Positions 34,387 through 43,339 of a DNA stretch of 64,000 nucleotides are shown one piece after another. Within the stretch, counting starts at the first letter, position 1. Each line of letters starts with the position of its first letter. The position numbers and the translations under genes were made by a program. The notes beneath the pieces are model-generated. The model was not told the DNA's origin. It ran no database searches and saw nothing but the letters and a program-made list of their open reading frames with translations. The DNA comes from DATFTE01 sp963802575 (lineage in GTDB: Bacteria > Acidobacteriota > Terriglobia > Terriglobales > Acidobacteriaceae): assembly GCA_963802575.1 (NCBI GenBank), contig CAWDJF010000008.1:310001-374000 (forward strand), written 5' to 3'.

Positions 34387-35031
34387 CTAAAATCCCTGCT
34401 TTACCAACCTCTCCAGAGACAGCGGGCTGTTGGTCGAGTCTCCTGCCATCATTTTTTCTACGTACTTGGCGATCATGTCGACTTCGAGATTGATGGGGTC
34501 TCCGGATTTCAGGGAGGCGAGGTTCGTCATCTCCACCGTGTGCGGGATGATGGCGACCGTGACTTCCGTGCCTTCGATCTTGGCGACCGTGAGGCTGATT
34601 CCTTCGATGGAGAGCGAACCTTTGAAGATGACGTAGCGCGCAAGGTCGGGCGGAATCTGGATACGCAGCCAGAAATCGTCGGCGCCGGGAATGCGGTCGA
34701 GGGCGAGGAAGCTTCCAGCCCCGTCAACGTGGCCTTGGACGATGTGTCCGCCGAGGCGTCCGTTCACGCGCATGGGAAGTTCCAGATTGACGGAAGCGCC
34801 GGGCTGGATGCGTGAGAACGAAGTGCGAGTCCAGGTTTCTTCCGCGAGATCGGCGGAAAAAGATTTCGGCGTGATTTCGATGGCGGTGAGACAGACGCCG
34901 CTGACCGCGATGCTCGCGCCCTGGGTGAGTTCTTTGACCAGTTGGGTAGAAGAGACCGTCAGGCGGTGGTTGTTTTCGTCTTCCATGACGCTGAGGACTT
35001 TGCCGACTTCTTCGATGATTCCGGTGAACAT
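34387..35031 (-). CDS. ribE: riboflavin synthase alpha subunit
   Basis: 214 residues from ATG 35031 (MFTGIIEEVGKVLSV), preceded by GGGAG. Two tandem lumazine-binding halves: first with LTVSSTQLVKELTQGASIAVSGVCLTAIEI, second with GHIVQGHVDGAGSF and GSLSIEGISLTVAKIEG. The pair converts two 6,7-dimethyl-8-ribityllumazine to riboflavin. ribD lies 0.95 kb away on the same strand, separated by an opposite-strand gene, so no simple operon. Confidence 0.95.
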   Translation of the reverse strand: MFTGIIEEVGKVLSVMEDENNHRLTVSSTQLVKELTQGASIAVSGVCLTAIEITPKSFSADLAEETWTRTSFSRIQPGASVNLELPMRVNGRLGGHIVQGHVDGAGSFLALDRIPGADDFWLRIQIPPDLARYVIFKGSLSIEGISLTVAKIEGTEVTVAIIPHTVEMTNLASLKSGDPINLEVDMIAKYVEKMMAGDSTNSPLSLERLVKQGF

Positions 35032-35069
35032 GAGTTCTCCCAAGATGAACTAACCATGATAAAGGAGCG

Positions 35070-35090
35070 CTCAGCATTCAGCACTCCGCC
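35070..35090. repeat. weak 7-base period repeat (CTCAGCA)
   Basis: CTCAGCA, TTCAGCA, CTCCGCC immediately upstream of ribE. Only two good units, so it is possible but could be chance. Confidence 0.35.
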
Positions 35091-35243
35091 AAGACGGGCC
35101 TGATCTGATTGCGAAAGCGTAGGTCGCGGCGCGCTCCATCCGAGTAGTTTCCCCAGTCACCACAGTAACTTGCGACGGTCGGTACTCGCGGATAGTGTTT
35201 AGCACGACGCGTGGGTCGAACCCTCCAGTTACGGAGATACAAG

Positions 35244-35936
35244 ATGCGGGCATTCCGGGTTGTCGTGTTCGTTCTGTTATGCGGAAATTTGTTGGTGGCG
35301 GCACAGGAGCAGCCGCAAGCGTCCTCACAGGAACCAGCGGCCAAGTCCAAGGTGTTGGTTTACGTTTACCGGTATAAACAGTTTGTGGGCAGCGCCTTGG
35401 CACCTTCGGTCTATTGCGACGAAGTGCAACTGGCGCGGATGGATAACGGGCGCTACTTCACGGTAGCTGTCGATCCAGGGAAACATGTTTTCCGCTCGAA
35501 CGATACGCAGTCGGGGATTGAGCTGGACGCGAAGGCGGGGCAGGCGTATTTCATCCGAGTTGAGATTGCGACCGGATTAATGAAGGGGCATGGTCGGTTG
35601 ATTCTGACCGCGCCCGAGCAAGGGCGTTATGAGCTGCAATCCAAGTTGAAGCCTGTGGATGCCGGCAAGGTCATGGATCAAGCGCATGTTTCCGTGGAAG
35701 AAGCAAAGTTCGAGGCTCCAGCTGCGACTCTGACGACGACACCGCAGGCGCCTGCACCGACTCATCCTGCAACCATTCAGCCCGTCAGCGCCGACCATGT
35801 GGTGCCCGGGGTGACGCTCAACGACGGCGGAACAACTTTATCCGGAGAGCCGGCCTCTCTGGGCGAAGCTGCCCGCCAGGCTCGGAAAAAGAAAACCGCC
35901 TCAGATACCGATAGTACGAGTGCTCCTCCTCAATAA
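35244..35936 (+). CDS. secreted DUF2846-like protein
   Basis: 230 residues from ATG 35244 (GGAG upstream). Signal peptide MRAFRVVVFVLLCGNLLVAAQ, then a domain (about 35-160) with KVLVYVYRYKQFVGSALAPSVYCDEVQLARMDNGRYFTVAVDPGKHVFRS. This matches the pattern of DUF2846-type exported proteins (a beta-sandwich of unknown role). A Pro/Thr/Ala-rich tail follows with RQARKKK near the end. Role unknown. Confidence 0.78.
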   Translation: MRAFRVVVFVLLCGNLLVAAQEQPQASSQEPAAKSKVLVYVYRYKQFVGSALAPSVYCDEVQLARMDNGRYFTVAVDPGKHVFRSNDTQSGIELDAKAGQAYFIRVEIATGLMKGHGRLILTAPEQGRYELQSKLKPVDAGKVMDQAHVSVEEAKFEAPAATLTTTPQAPAPTHPATIQPVSADHVVPGVTLNDGGTTLSGEPASLGEAARQARKKKTASDTDSTSAPPQ

Positions 35937-35954
35937 CTTCTCAATCCTAAATCG

Positions 35955-35983
35955 CGCGACATGCTAGAACTTTGCATGTCGCG
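35955..35983. terminator. hairpin between convergent genes
   Basis: A 10-bp perfect stem CGCGACATGC (35955-35964)/GCATGTCGCG (35974-35983) with a 9-base loop, 18 bases after the plus-strand stop (35936) and just past the ribD stop. It lacks a T-tract on either side. Confidence 0.6.
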
Positions 35984-35985
35984 TG

Positions 35986-37152
35986 CTAATCCCCATAGGG
36001 ATCTTTCAGGTAGCCTTCGACGGCGAAGTCTTCTCCGAAGCGATGGAGGCGGAGGGAACGGACGTGGGCAGCGTCGCTCATCTTTTGAAAACCGGGCCCG
36101 GATGCGAAAGGAACGGCTCCGGTGCCAGCGAGAATCTTCGGCGCGTAGTAGAGGAAGACTTTGTCGACGATGCCGGAGGCTAGTGCTGCGCCGTTCACCA
36201 TAGCGCCACCTTCGATGATCATGCTGGTGATTTCGAGTTCGCCAACGCGCTTGGCGACGCCTGCCATGCTGGGACGTCCGTCGGTGGACGCGTAGGGAAC
36301 CTGCTCCACACGAATGCCGTGATCGAGCAGGCGCTGCTTCTTGCTTTGCTCGGCGAAGGAGCAGAGGACCAGGACGTCATCTTGCGCGGTTTGGACTACG
36401 CGCGATTCCAAAGGTAAACGCAGAAGGGAATCGACGATCACACGCAGCAGCGGGCGGCGACGCGGCATGCCGCTACGGTCGGTGAGCAGCGGGTCATCGG
36501 CGATGACTGTGCCGACACCAACCATGATGGCATCGTTCTCGTGGCGAAGTTCGTGGACGTGGGTGCGCGCGGGTTCGCTGGTGATCCATCCGCCAGTGTT
36601 GCCTCCTGCGCCGTGGGCCGGAGGAGTCTGCTCTTTTCCGGGCGGCGGAGCGATCTTGCCGTCGAGCGTCATGGCGGCCTTCAGCGTGATCAGTGGCGTG
36701 CGGGTGCGGATGTATTTCGCGAAAGCTTCGTTGAGTTGTCTGGCTTCGTCTTCGAGAATTCCGGTGGCGAGTTCGACTCCGGCGGCACGGAGGCGGGCCA
36801 ATCCTTGACCGCTGACTTGGGGATTGGGATCGGACATCGAAGCGACTACGCGGCGAATGCCGGCGGCGATCACAGCGTCGGCGCAGGGCCCGGTGCGTCC
36901 TTGATGCGAGCAGGGTTCGAGATTGATGTAGAGAGTTGCGCCGCGGGCTTTCGGTCCCGCTTGTTCGATGGCGAGGACTTCGGCGTGTTTGACTCCGTCA
37001 TAGGTGTGGAAGCCGGAGCCAACGATCTCTCCGTCGGAGTCAACGAGAAGCGCGCCGACGCGAGGATTGGGTGAGGCCAGGCCGATGCCGCGCCGGGCTA
37101 AATCGAGAGCACGGCGCAAGAAGAGTTCGTCGGTTTGTCCGGGTCTCGCCAA
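35986..37152 (-). CDS. ribD: bifunctional riboflavin deaminase/reductase
   Basis: 388 residues. Deaminase half with the zinc site HAE (GVKHAEVLAIEQAG, about 55) and PCSHQGRTGPCADAV (PCxx...C, about 80-90). Reductase half begins around 155 (LITLKAAMTLDGKIAPPP) with HELRHENDAIMVGVGTVIADDPLLTDRSG, IIEGGAMVNGAAL. It performs the second and third steps of riboflavin synthesis. Complete. The C-terminus has KVFLYYAPKILAG, typical of RibD. Confidence 0.95.
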   Translation of the reverse strand: MARPGQTDELFLRRALDLARRGIGLASPNPRVGALLVDSDGEIVGSGFHTYDGVKHAEVLAIEQAGPKARGATLYINLEPCSHQGRTGPCADAVIAAGIRRVVASMSDPNPQVSGQGLARLRAAGVELATGILEDEARQLNEAFAKYIRTRTPLITLKAAMTLDGKIAPPPGKEQTPPAHGAGGNTGGWITSEPARTHVHELRHENDAIMVGVGTVIADDPLLTDRSGMPRRRPLLRVIVDSLLRLPLESRVVQTAQDDVLVLCSFAEQSKKQRLLDHGIRVEQVPYASTDGRPSMAGVAKRVGELEITSMIIEGGAMVNGAALASGIVDKVFLYYAPKILAGTGAVPFASGPGFQKMSDAAHVRSLRLHRFGEDFAVEGYLKDPYGD

Positions 37153-37178
37153 GTGCTTTTATTATTTCACTTATTTCA

Positions 37179-37210
37179 CCACAGAGACACAGAGGCGCAG
37201 AGAAGGCAAG
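37179..37210. repeat. CACAGAGACACAGAGG simple repeat
   Basis: CACCACAGAGACACAGAGGCGCAGAGAAGG shows a ~9-base period (ACACAGAGG, CGCAGAGAA). It lies just upstream of the ribD start and downstream of the small gene 37227. Confidence 0.5.
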
Positions 37211-37226
37211 GCTTGGCGGACCGGGT

Positions 37227-37430
37227 TTACGGGCGATTCCGAGGCGGGAACGATTGGAAGGAGTAGTCTTCGGGTTCGGCTACGGCCGCGCCGCTGCGGC
37301 CTTTGGGGCCGGTTCTGACCGCAACTAAACGGTCAGCGTAGGGATCTCCGGGAGACTTTGGTTTCCGGCGAAAGATGCGTCGCAGGAGATCTTTCAAACT
37401 CTGCCATCTTGAGCGATCGCGGTTTGCCAT
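37227..37430 (-). CDS. small basic protein of unknown function
   Basis: 67 residues from ATG 37430 (MANRDRSRWQSLKDLLRRIFRRKPKSPGDPYADRLVAVRTGPKGRSG...). It is 28 bases downstream of ftsY on the same strand, so probably co-transcribed. Highly basic; no domain recognised. Gene call rests on its position and composition. Confidence 0.5.
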   Translation of the reverse strand: MANRDRSRWQSLKDLLRRIFRRKPKSPGDPYADRLVAVRTGPKGRSGAAVAEPEDYSFQSFPPRNRP

Positions 37431-37458
37431 ATCAACGACTCCGCTCCTCAGCACGCCC

Positions 37459-38415
37459 TCAGGCGAAGAGGGAATCAACAAAATCCTTCGGATTGAAGGG
37501 GAGCAAGTCTCCGGCTTTTTCTCCAACGCCGACGTAGCGCACTGGAAGGCCGAGTTCGCGGGAGATGGCGACGACCACTCCGCCTTTAGCGGTGCCATCG
37601 AGTTTGGTAAGGACGATGCCGGTGACGCCTGCGGCTTCGGTGAACTGGCGGGCCTGCTGCAAGCCGTTCTGCCCGGTGGTCGCGTCCATGACGAGCAAAG
37701 TTTCGTGCGGGGCGCCGGGAATGATGCGTTGGGCCGTGCGGCGCATTTTGTCGAGCTCGAGCATGAGGTTGGTTTTCGTATGCAAACGTCCCGCGGTGTC
37801 GACGATCACGTAATCGGTGTGACGAGCGGAAGCGGCTTGCAGCGCATCGAAAAGAACGGCCGAAGGATCGCCGCCAGGCTTGGTTTTTATGACTTCCGTG
37901 CCCGTGCGTTGTCCCCAGATGTCGAGCTGTTCGATGGCGGCCGCGCGGAAGGTGTCAGCAGCGCAGAGCAAGACCGTCTTGCCGCTGCCGCGAAAGACTC
38001 CCGAAAGCTTGCCGATCGTGGTGGTCTTGCCAGTGCCATTGACTCCCACGACGAGGATGACTTCAGGCGTACCATCGACTTTGTTTACTGGCCGCGCATT
38101 GGATTTATCCAGAATGGATAAGATCTCTTCCTTCAACAAACGCTTTAACTCGTTGACGTCCTTGATTTGCTTGCGGTCAGCCTTGTCACGGAGCTTGCCG
38201 AGAATCTCCTGGGTGGTCGTCGTACCGAGGTCAGCGCTGATCAAAGTGGCTTCGAGATCGTCGAGCGTGTTGCGGTCGATTTCCTTGCCGAAGGAGACGA
38301 CTTCTTCGATGCGCTCGCTGAGATTCTCGCGGGTGCGGGTGACCGCTTCCTTCATACGGTCAAGGAAGCTGGGCTTCTGTACTTCGTCGAGGCTGCCGAA
38401 CAGGGTTTGAATCAT
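37459..38415 (-). CDS. ftsY: signal recognition particle receptor
   Basis: 318 residues. An N-terminal helical (N) domain and the G domain with GVNGTGKTTTIGKL (about 124-137), DTFRAAAIEQL, DTAGRLH and TKLDGTAKGG. Short for FtsY because it lacks the acidic A domain, as in many bacteria. GTP-dependent docking of SRP-ribosome complexes to the membrane. The SRP RNA gene is at 55299 in this window. Confidence 0.96.
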   Translation of the reverse strand: MIQTLFGSLDEVQKPSFLDRMKEAVTRTRENLSERIEEVVSFGKEIDRNTLDDLEATLISADLGTTTTQEILGKLRDKADRKQIKDVNELKRLLKEEILSILDKSNARPVNKVDGTPEVILVVGVNGTGKTTTIGKLSGVFRGSGKTVLLCAADTFRAAAIEQLDIWGQRTGTEVIKTKPGGDPSAVLFDALQAASARHTDYVIVDTAGRLHTKTNLMLELDKMRRTAQRIIPGAPHETLLVMDATTGQNGLQQARQFTEAAGVTGIVLTKLDGTAKGGVVVAISRELGLPVRYVGVGEKAGDLLPFNPKDFVDSLFA

Positions 38416-38510
38416 AGGAAGGCCGAAAGTTAATTATAGGGGAAGGGGATGGTTCGTGGGCCGGCGTAGGTGGGGACGGCTGCCATTGGTGAAATTGTTT
38501 CGATAGGAAG

Positions 38511-38559
38511 ATTGTTTTTCTTGGTGAGACGCGGGCGGGGGCGCCCGCGCCACACGATC
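38511..38559. repeat. dispersed repeat with GCGGGCGGGGGCGCCCGC palindrome
   Basis: ATTGTTTTTC-TTGGTGAGAC-GCGGGCGGGGGCGCCCGC-GCCACACGATC. The core GCGGGCG (38531-38537)/CGCCCGC (38542-38548) forms a hairpin. Related copies at 3195-3275 and, decayed, at 443-482 and about 21980. It ends at the stop of the TonB-family gene. Confidence 0.6.
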
Positions 38560-39556
38560 AGTAGAGCTTGAAACTCACTTCCACGCTGATGAGCACGGCT
38601 ACGGGATGGCCGTCTTTCATGGCAGGTTGAAATTGCCACTGCTTCACGGCGGCGATGGCCTTTTCGTCGAGACCGAGGCCAACACCGCGGGTAATGCGGA
38701 TGTCGCGAGGATGACCGTCGGCGTCGACGATCAGTCCGAGAATGCAGGTGCCCTGATACTTCGCCTGGCGCGCGGCTTCCGTATATTCCGGATCGGGCGT
38801 GGAGACGGGACGCGGGGCGGAGATGCCGCCGCCGACGCGGAATACGCCGCCGCCGATTCCTCCGCCATGTCCGGGACCGACGCCGGGTCCGCTTCCAGAG
38901 CCGACTCCGCCGCCCAAGCCGGAGCCAATGCCGCCGCCGGAACCGGTTCCATTCGAGGGTGGACCTTGCGGCATGGCCACGGCAGCAGGATTTCCGAGAT
39001 TGGGCAAACGGTTATCCGCGATCTGCACCTGAGGTGGAACCACGACGGTGGGTGCAACCGCAAGCTTCGGATTTTCGTTTCGCACCACGACCGCCGGCGG
39101 TGTGATCTGTTCCATCGCGAGTTTGGGCAGCTTTCCTTTTGGAGCTTCGATGCGGTCGTGGTCTCCGCCACCGCCACCACCGCCGACTTCTTGTTTCGAA
39201 GGCGAAAGTATGACGGGTGCTTCGTAGGGCGCGATGTAGGTCAAGGTCTCGCGGCGCTTCGGAGTCTGGACGACTTTGTGTCCTAAGAGAGTTCCGGCGA
39301 CGATAGCGCCGATCAGGATGGCATGAACGATGACAGACGTGTAGGTGCCGGTCGAGCGATAGTTGTTGAATTGTCCCCATACTTCGGAAACGGCGACTGG
39401 CGTCGATTGCAGCGAGACACGAGAAACTTTTTTGGGGCGCAAAGCTTCCTTCAGGTTTTCTAACAACGAGCGTCCCAGCGACCACTCCAGCATGGCGGGT
39501 GGCAAAAAACTGGGGGCATGCCCACTTGGCGCGTTCAGATTTCTCACCGTCGACAT
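38558..39556 (-). CDS. TonB-family energy transducer
   Basis: 332 residues from ATG 39556 (GGGAG upstream). One membrane helix (about 75-95, TSVIVHAILIGAIVAGTLLG), a Pro- and Gly-rich periplasmic spacer (GGGGGGGDHDRIEAP, then GTGSGGGIGSGLGGGVGSG), and a C-terminal TonB domain (PDPEYTEAARQAKYQGTCILGLIVDADGHP, ending in WQFQPAMKDGHPVAVLISVEVSFKLY). The long glycine spacer is common in Acidobacteria. It probably links an inner-membrane motor to outer-membrane receptors; ExbB/ExbD are not seen. Confidence 0.85.
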   Translation of the reverse strand: MSTVRNLNAPSGHAPSFLPPAMLEWSLGRSLLENLKEALRPKKVSRVSLQSTPVAVSEVWGQFNNYRSTGTYTSVIVHAILIGAIVAGTLLGHKVVQTPKRRETLTYIAPYEAPVILSPSKQEVGGGGGGGDHDRIEAPKGKLPKLAMEQITPPAVVVRNENPKLAVAPTVVVPPQVQIADNRLPNLGNPAAVAMPQGPPSNGTGSGGGIGSGLGGGVGSGSGPGVGPGHGGGIGGGVFRVGGGISAPRPVSTPDPEYTEAARQAKYQGTCILGLIVDADGHPRDIRITRGVGLGLDEKAIAAVKQWQFQPAMKDGHPVAVLISVEVSFKLY

Positions 39557-39785
39557 AATGGCTCCCGGCTTGCGGTCATGCTGCGTACACATGACAAGAC
39601 GAAGTTAGGGAATAGATGCCGCCCGCGGAGAAGGCCGTTGCCATGAGGTCCGGGGCGAGAAAATAATGGGGAAACTACGGTTGTCTTTCGGACTTTATAC
39701 AGGCCCGACGGGATGGATTTTTCATCGCGCTTGTCGCTAGCCTCAATTAACCGCCATCCTGAGCCGACGAACGTGAGGTTCCTCG

Positions 39786-40715
39786 ATGCCGTCAATCCGA
39801 TGTGCTCGTTGCGGGTATGAGAACCATCTTCATCAGCGGTTCTGCGGAATGTGCGGTAACGGGTTGGCTTCCACCGCCCCGACGCAGCCCAGGATCGACC
39901 CAACACCACCGACCGTGACAGAGACCGTGGTGGAAGAAATTCCAGCAGGGGAGCGCCCGTTTGTGACGAGCGGCGGCCCATCGTTTCTTGGCCTGGGCGA
40001 ATCCTCCGGCGGCGCCGATTATTTACTGGAAGATGAATCGCATCATGGAATGGCGCGTGGATTTGTCTTCGTCGTGGCCCTGATTCTGGCGATCTGGTGC
40101 GCGGGTTGGCTGGTGCAGAAGCGGAACCCGGGATGGATTTCAGCGCAATTTGCGCAAGTGAAGACCGCGGTGGCAACCATCCTCGGTTCGAAACCAGCAG
40201 CCAGCACCACCCCGCCGTCTGCCGCGCAGAGCGAGGCCTCTCCGCCCGCACAGGCCAGTGCGCCGCCAGAGCCTGCCGCTTCTCAAGCAGGATCGACGAC
40301 ACCAGAGGAACCGCCAGCCACAGAGAAGCCTGCGGAGCCTCCTACGCAGGCGGCTGCGGTGGAGAAGATTCCAAACGAAGATCGGAGTGATTCGGTCGCG
40401 ACAGAAGATGGAGAGTCGGATGTAGCGGAGGGCGAAAAATATCTCTACGGGCGCGGTGTCCGTCAGGATTGCGGTCGCGCCAGAAGCAGTCTGATGACAG
40501 CCGCGGATTTATCGAACGCCAAGGCACAGGGCATGCTGGGAACGATGTACGCAACCGGGCACTGCGTTCCGCGAGACCTGCCCACCGCTTACCACTGGTT
40601 TCTGCAAGCGCAGCAGAAGGATCCGAAAAATGTGCGGATCGAACAAGATCTGCGATTGGTGTGGCGACAGATGACCGCCCAGCAACAGCGCGAAGTGGGA
40701 AGCTCACGGCCCTGA
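39786..40715 (+). CDS. membrane protein with zinc ribbon and Sel1-like repeats
   Basis: 309 residues. N-terminal zinc ribbon (CARCGYENHLHQRFCGMCG, two CxxC pairs), a disordered Pro/Thr region, one membrane helix (about 88-110, GMARGFVFVVALILAIWCAGWLV), an acidic Ala/Pro-rich linker, and a C-terminal Sel1-type repeat region (about 205-300, GEKYLYGRGVRQDCGRARSSLMTAADLSNAKAQGMLGTMYATGHCVPRDLPTAYHWFLQA). Sel1 repeats bind peptides. Function unknown. Confidence 0.8.
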   Translation: MPSIRCARCGYENHLHQRFCGMCGNGLASTAPTQPRIDPTPPTVTETVVEEIPAGERPFVTSGGPSFLGLGESSGGADYLLEDESHHGMARGFVFVVALILAIWCAGWLVQKRNPGWISAQFAQVKTAVATILGSKPAASTTPPSAAQSEASPPAQASAPPEPAASQAGSTTPEEPPATEKPAEPPTQAAAVEKIPNEDRSDSVATEDGESDVAEGEKYLYGRGVRQDCGRARSSLMTAADLSNAKAQGMLGTMYATGHCVPRDLPTAYHWFLQAQQKDPKNVRIEQDLRLVWRQMTAQQQREVGSSRP

Positions 40716-40946
40716 CCGAGCAAATATTGCTGGCACAGGACGATGTTTTTCTAAGGGAATTCCCGTAGTCCTTCCGAAGGAGTCTCCTGCAAGTTTGTCA
40801 CGCGATTACCTTTGCCAATAATGAAGTCTCCTAACTCCTGCTGGCAGAAACAGTGCTGGGATCACACCAGGATGCAATCGAGAGCCGCAGCTTTTGGCGA
40901 GGTGCGTGCATCATTTTGTCGAACGCTTTCGTACATGGAGGTTTGA

Positions 40947-41303
40947 ATGACAAAGAATTTGCGATCATCGTTGTTGCTTCTTCCGTCGACCTTGCTGATG
41001 GGCATGGTGATGACCGGCGGAAGCCTCATCGCGCAGCAGCAACCGAGCCAGCAACAAGAACCCAGCCAGCAGCAACCGCCGTCGAAACAGGCACCCGACC
41101 CGTCGCAGCCAGATACACAGGGCTCACAGGATCAAACTTTCGTTGGCACGATTGCGAAGAGCGGCGACAAGTTCGTTTTGCAGGATACCAGTGGCAAGAC
41201 GTGGGACATTGACCATCAGGAACTCGTAAAGAAATTCGAAGGCAAACAAGTGCGCGTGACCGGCACTCTGGATGCGGATGGCAAGACGATTCACATGAAG
41301 TAG
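40947..41303 (+). CDS. secreted OB-fold-like protein
   Basis: 118 residues. Signal peptide (residues 1-30), then a Gln/Pro-rich disordered region (QQQPSQQQEPSQQQPP...) and a short domain (about 65-118) with TFVGTIAKSGDKFVLQDTSGKTWDIDHQELVKKFEGKQVRVTGTLDADGKTIHMK. Pattern of strand-turn-strand resembles DUF5818-type exported proteins. Role unknown. Terminator follows. Confidence 0.75.
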   Translation: MTKNLRSSLLLLPSTLLMGMVMTGGSLIAQQQPSQQQEPSQQQPPSKQAPDPSQPDTQGSQDQTFVGTIAKSGDKFVLQDTSGKTWDIDHQELVKKFEGKQVRVTGTLDADGKTIHMK

Positions 41304-41332
41304 GGGATCAGGACGCACGCGAATGGAAGCCG

Positions 41333-41360
41333 GGAGCCATTTTTGGCTCCTTGGTTTTTT
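41333..41360 (+). terminator. intrinsic terminator
   Basis: Stem GGAGCC (41333-41338)/GGCTCC (41345-41350) with a 6-base loop and TTGGTTTTTT. It is 30 bases after the stop at 41303. Confidence 0.85.
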
Positions 41361-41369
41361 GAGGAAGAT

Positions 41370-43274
41370 CTAAGCGGTCGGGCTTTCGACCGGGGCGAGT
41401 GCTTCCGGTTTCGGCTGTGCCGCTACGACAACAGGGTTCGCTGCTTCAGCTCTTGCCGCCGGCATGCTCGGACGCTGCACGCGGATCTCTCCACGGTGGA
41501 GCAGCGCGTCGAGTGCGAAGACAGGCACGGGATCGAGGCGTTTGCCTGAGAGCGAGTGGATAATCTTCAACGCTTCATGGACTTCGTGGGCCTTCTGGTA
41601 GGGACGGTTTGTGGTTAGCGCGTCGAAGGTGTCAGCAACCGCAATGATGCGAGGCAGCAGCGGAATGTCTTCGCCCTTAAGCCCGTGAGGATATCCGCGT
41701 CCATCGAGCGATTCGTGGTGCAATTCGATGCCGGGAATCATCTCGGCCAGTTGCGGCACGGGACGCAGGATGTTCGCACCTTTGGTGGTGTGCGTCTTCA
41801 TGATGTCGAATTCTTCCGGGGTGAGCGCACCCGGCTTCTTCAGAATGCGGTCTTCGATGCCGATCTTGCCCACGTCGTGTAGCTGGGCGGCGATGCGGAC
41901 GATCTCGATGAAGTCCTTGTCGTGTCCCATCTCCTTGGCGATCATCATGGAATACTTGGTGACGCGATCAGAGTGGCCGCGGGTGTAGGGATCCTTTTCG
42001 TCGACCGCTCCGGCGAGCATTTGAATCGAACTCATGAAGAGCTGGCGATTCTCGCTGGCGGCGCGCTTGAGATCGAGCACGAAGTGCTCAAGCTCGTCCG
42101 ACATGGTGTTGAATGTGACCGCTAACTCGCCAATTTCCGTGCGACTCTTCAATTTCACGCGTTGAGAGAAGTCTCCGCGGGCAATGGCACGGCTCGATTC
42201 GGTCAGAACTTCGAGAGGATTCGTGATGAGCCGCGCAGCCAGAATGCTGATAGCTACGCTGAGAAACACGGCGAGCATGGCCAGAAGGCGTGCGGTGCTC
42301 TCCGCCTCGTACACGCCGCGATAGGCGTCATTGCGCGGCTTCTGGACGACCACCGCCCAGTCCAGGTTTACGACCGGGCTGTAGGTGCCGAGCATCTTCA
42401 CTGAGCTCTTGTCTTGCGTGATGTTGAATTCGCGAGTGGCGGCCACCATCTGTGCCTTGGCGCCCTGCTCGACGAAGTTCTTCACGATCTCGGAATTCGA
42501 CATGTCCTGTCCGGTGGCGTAGCCGGCTGTGGCTCCGGCAACCAGGCGGCCCTGACTGTCGACGACGTAGGGCGTCAGGCCTCCGCGATTGATTTCCTGC
42601 AAGCGGCGAATCAGGAACTGCAAATCTTCGACGGCTCCGATCATTCCCAAGAAGCGTCCGCCGTAGGTGACGGGCGTGCTGACGAGCATGACCGTGCGGG
42701 CGGACTTGCCGCTTCCCACGACCAGGGCTTGGCCGTTGTACGCGCGGCCATCGCGGGCGGCAGCATATGCGCGCTCGAGTTCGCGCTGCAAGAAGGCGTC
42801 AGGGGCAATGCGGCCTGCCGAAATTCCTTTGGCTTCGGTGTTCAATAACGTGGCGTAGGCCAGATCGTCGGAGGAAGACACGAAATTCTCGAGCAGCGCG
42901 CGCAACTCAGGGGCTTCCACGTGCTCGTCGGTAATGTCTCCGCCGCTGGTGACCTGCAGCGCCGAAGACAGATTGGCAAGCATCATGCGCAGCGATTCCT
43001 GATGCTGAGAAATGTCGTCAGCCAGGGAGCGGGTGACGGTATTCTGCAGCAATCGTTCATTGGTGATGAGGCGGTCGCGGTTGATGCGCTCAACCTGCAC
43101 CGAGTAGAAATACATCGGCACCACGCTGATCAGAACGAGCACACTCAGGATGACATAGAGAATGGGAACGCGCGACGGGATGGGCAGTCTGATCGACAAA
43201 GTGGCGGTTTCGCGACCGATTTTGGACTTCCGACGTCCATAAAAGTTTACCTTTGGTTGCCGCTTCGCACTCAT
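41370..43274 (-). CDS. HAMP and HD-GYP domain c-di-GMP phosphodiesterase
   Basis: 634 residues from ATG 43274. Membrane helix (about 37-57), a periplasmic dCACHE/Cache sensor (about 58-330), second helix, HAMP (about 345-400), and HD-GYP (about 425-595). The catalytic HD is LHDVGKIG and the GYP site is HHESLDGRGYPHGLKGEDIP; ADTFDALTTNRPYQKA is also intact. The last ~50 residues are a low-complexity Ala/Pro tail. Degrades cyclic-di-GMP in response to a periplasmic signal. Together with the PilZ protein at 32066 it suggests active c-di-GMP signalling. Confidence 0.93.
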   Translation of the reverse strand: MSAKRQPKVNFYGRRKSKIGRETATLSIRLPIPSRVPILYVILSVLVLISVVPMYFYSVQVERINRDRLITNERLLQNTVTRSLADDISQHQESLRMMLANLSSALQVTSGGDITDEHVEAPELRALLENFVSSSDDLAYATLLNTEAKGISAGRIAPDAFLQRELERAYAAARDGRAYNGQALVVGSGKSARTVMLVSTPVTYGGRFLGMIGAVEDLQFLIRRLQEINRGGLTPYVVDSQGRLVAGATAGYATGQDMSNSEIVKNFVEQGAKAQMVAATREFNITQDKSSVKMLGTYSPVVNLDWAVVVQKPRNDAYRGVYEAESTARLLAMLAVFLSVAISILAARLITNPLEVLTESSRAIARGDFSQRVKLKSRTEIGELAVTFNTMSDELEHFVLDLKRAASENRQLFMSSIQMLAGAVDEKDPYTRGHSDRVTKYSMMIAKEMGHDKDFIEIVRIAAQLHDVGKIGIEDRILKKPGALTPEEFDIMKTHTTKGANILRPVPQLAEMIPGIELHHESLDGRGYPHGLKGEDIPLLPRIIAVADTFDALTTNRPYQKAHEVHEALKIIHSLSGKRLDPVPVFALDALLHRGEIRVQRPSMPAARAEAANPVVVAAQPKPEALAPVESPTA

Positions 43275-43339
43275 TACGTCGGTACCTGACAAAAGGTGTC
43301 ATTCGTGCGGATTTGGCAAGAAAGAGCAGAGGTGTTTGC

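Noticed and set aside
35031..35200. FMN riboswitch upstream of ribE
   Set aside because: The conserved RFN-element motifs were not found before ribE or ribD.
43306..43325. Sigma-54 promoter before the ABM-like gene
   Set aside because: TTTGGCAAGAAAGAGCA has only nine bases between GG and GC, not ten.
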